64,000 nt of DNA from a bacterium (GTDB lineage Bacteria; Armatimonadota; Fimbriimonadia; Fimbriimonadales; Fimbriimonadaceae), in NCBI GenBank assembly GCA_027485645.1, contig JAIXQR010000002.1, positions 310,001-374,000 of the forward strand. The letters run 5' to 3'. A program made the position numbers and the translations under genes. The notes under the pieces are model-generated. The model was not told the DNA's origin, made no database searches, and saw only the letters and a list, made by a program, of their open reading frames with translations. Shown piece after piece: positions 62,943 to 64,000 of the stretch (positions within the stretch are counted from its first letter, which is position 1; each line of letters starts with the position of its first letter).

Positions 62943-63592
62943 CGTGGCATCGCCTTGTCGCCAAGGAGCAAGTTCGTCAAGAAGTCAGCAATTGGCCCCA
63001 TGATGAGACCGAGAATCGATCCGCCTTGGACCGGAATCAAAACTAAGGCAAGAAACACAAAGCTACCAATCCCTCGATTAAATTGGAACCACTGAGTTCT
63101 CATGGGTTCTGGCAGAAACGCACCCACGATCCAATGTCCGTCGAGCGGTCCAAGCGGGATCATGTTGAACACCGCGAGCGAAACGTTTACGATCACGCCG
63201 AGAAGAAGGAAGAGCGCGATCATGCTGCTCAACGATCCCGACATGCTCAATCCCCGGAACAACACGGCAAAAATCGCTGCCTGAAGCAAGTTACTAATCG
63301 GCCCCGCAATGGCCACCAGCAAGCTATCCCAGCGCGGGTTGTTCATCTTGTCGTGCCGAACGATGACCGGCTTTCCCCAACCAATGCCATAGCCCGACCA
63401 GGCCGTAATTGCCATAAAGATCGTTCCCATCGGATCAAGGTGAGCGAGCGGGTTTAGCGTAACTCGGCCCATCATCCTCGGCGTCGGGTCGCCCGAGAGG
63501 TCCGCAATATAGGCATGTGCGAACTCATGAACCCCGATCGCGAGGATCAAGATGATCATTGTAAACAGGAAAAAAATGATCTTGCCGTCCAT
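62939..63592 (-). CDS. M50-family site-2 protease-like membrane metallopeptidase
   Basis: IGVHEFAHAYIADLSGDPTPRMMGRVTLNPLAHLDPMGT; NMIPLGPLDGHWI. Confidence 0.92.
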   Translation of the reverse strand: MDGKIIFFLFTMIILILAIGVHEFAHAYIADLSGDPTPRMMGRVTLNPLAHLDPMGTIFMAITAWSGYGIGWGKPVIVRHDKMNNPRWDSLLVAIAGPISNLLQAAIFAVLFRGLSMSGSLSSMIALFLLLGVIVNVSLAVFNMIPLGPLDGHWIVGAFLPEPMRTQWFQFNRGIGSFVFLALVLIPVQGGSILGLIMGPIADFLTNLLLGDKAMPR

Positions 63593-64000
63593 TACAAACC
63601 CTCCGGTAACTGCTCGCGCATGAGAATCTCTTCGTACGTTTCGCGCCGTTGCACAAGCGCAAAAGTGCCATCGGTCCTAACCAGAACCGAAGCAGGACGA
63701 GGATACCGGTTGTAGTTACTCGCCATCGAAGCGTTGTAGGCCCCCGTGCAGCCGACCTGAATAAAATCGCCGACCTGAGCGTCCGCCGGAAGCTCAACGT
63801 CGGTAAACAGCCGGTCCGTTTCGCAGTGCTTCCCGCTAATCGTAACGATCTGCTCCCGAGGAATCCCAAACGCCGCACCCGGACCGTCAACCTCGTAGTC
63901 CCAGGTGCTCCGATCCTCCGCCGGAACGAGCTCTACTGGGTACTGGCTGCCGTAAAGCGCCGGTCGCGGGTTGTCGCTAAGGCCCCCATCGACGCAAACG
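63592..64000 (-). CDS. lysA: diaminopimelate decarboxylase, C-terminal part (5' end beyond window)
   Basis: Reverse-strand translation …CETDRLFTDVELPADAQVGDFIQVGCTGAYNASMASNYNRYPRPASVLVRTDGTFALVQRRETYEEILMREQLPEGL*. Confidence 0.88.
   Translation of the reverse strand, partial: VCVDGGLSDNPRPALYGSQYPVELVPAEDRSTWDYEVDGPGAAFGIPREQIVTISGKHCETDRLFTDVELPADAQVGDFIQVGCTGAYNASMASNYNRYPRPASVLVRTDGTFALVQRRETYEEILMREQLPEGL

Noticed and set aside
1-64000. CRISPR arrays, rRNA genes, insertion sequences
   Set aside because: No regularly spaced direct repeats, rRNA-like sequence or transposase/integrase ORFs were seen on reading both strands

Overview
The 64 kb window is a gene-dense, high-GC bacterial chromosome segment. 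Its gene content (DUF1552/DUF1592 and DUF1553/DUF1501 cytochrome sets, pseudopilin, ECF sigma factor, many Zn-ribbon/TPR and secreted orphans) suggests an Armatimonadota/Fimbriimonas-like or PVC-like lineage; this placement is inference. Recognisable core genes: mutY, mtnP, bcp, panB-panC, E2 acyltransferase, ROK kinase, an ABC-2 export operon, trpD-trpC-trpF, gmd, class II fba, surE, accB, hom, trpS, M50 protease and the 3' part of lysA. There are two tRNAs (Ser-GGA, Thr-TGU). Accessory content: a low-GC type II-like restriction-modification pair (36.3-38.7 kb), an orphan phage terminase/portal pair (41.5-43.8 kb), a HEPN-containing gene pair, and a tandem secreted paralog pair. The most interesting unexplained signals are non-coding: (i) a ~105 nt promoter-to-terminator transcription unit at 19.24-19.37 kb, with mutually exclusive terminator/antiterminator pairings and a tandem-Trp mini-ORF, firing head-on at the 3' end of trpDCF; (ii) a heavily structured 150 bp convergent intergenic region at 25.23-25.39 kb; (iii) a near-perfect 22-nt palindrome at 21.95 kb; (iv) a structured leader at 43.88-44.0 kb. 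No rRNA, CRISPR array or transposase was seen.
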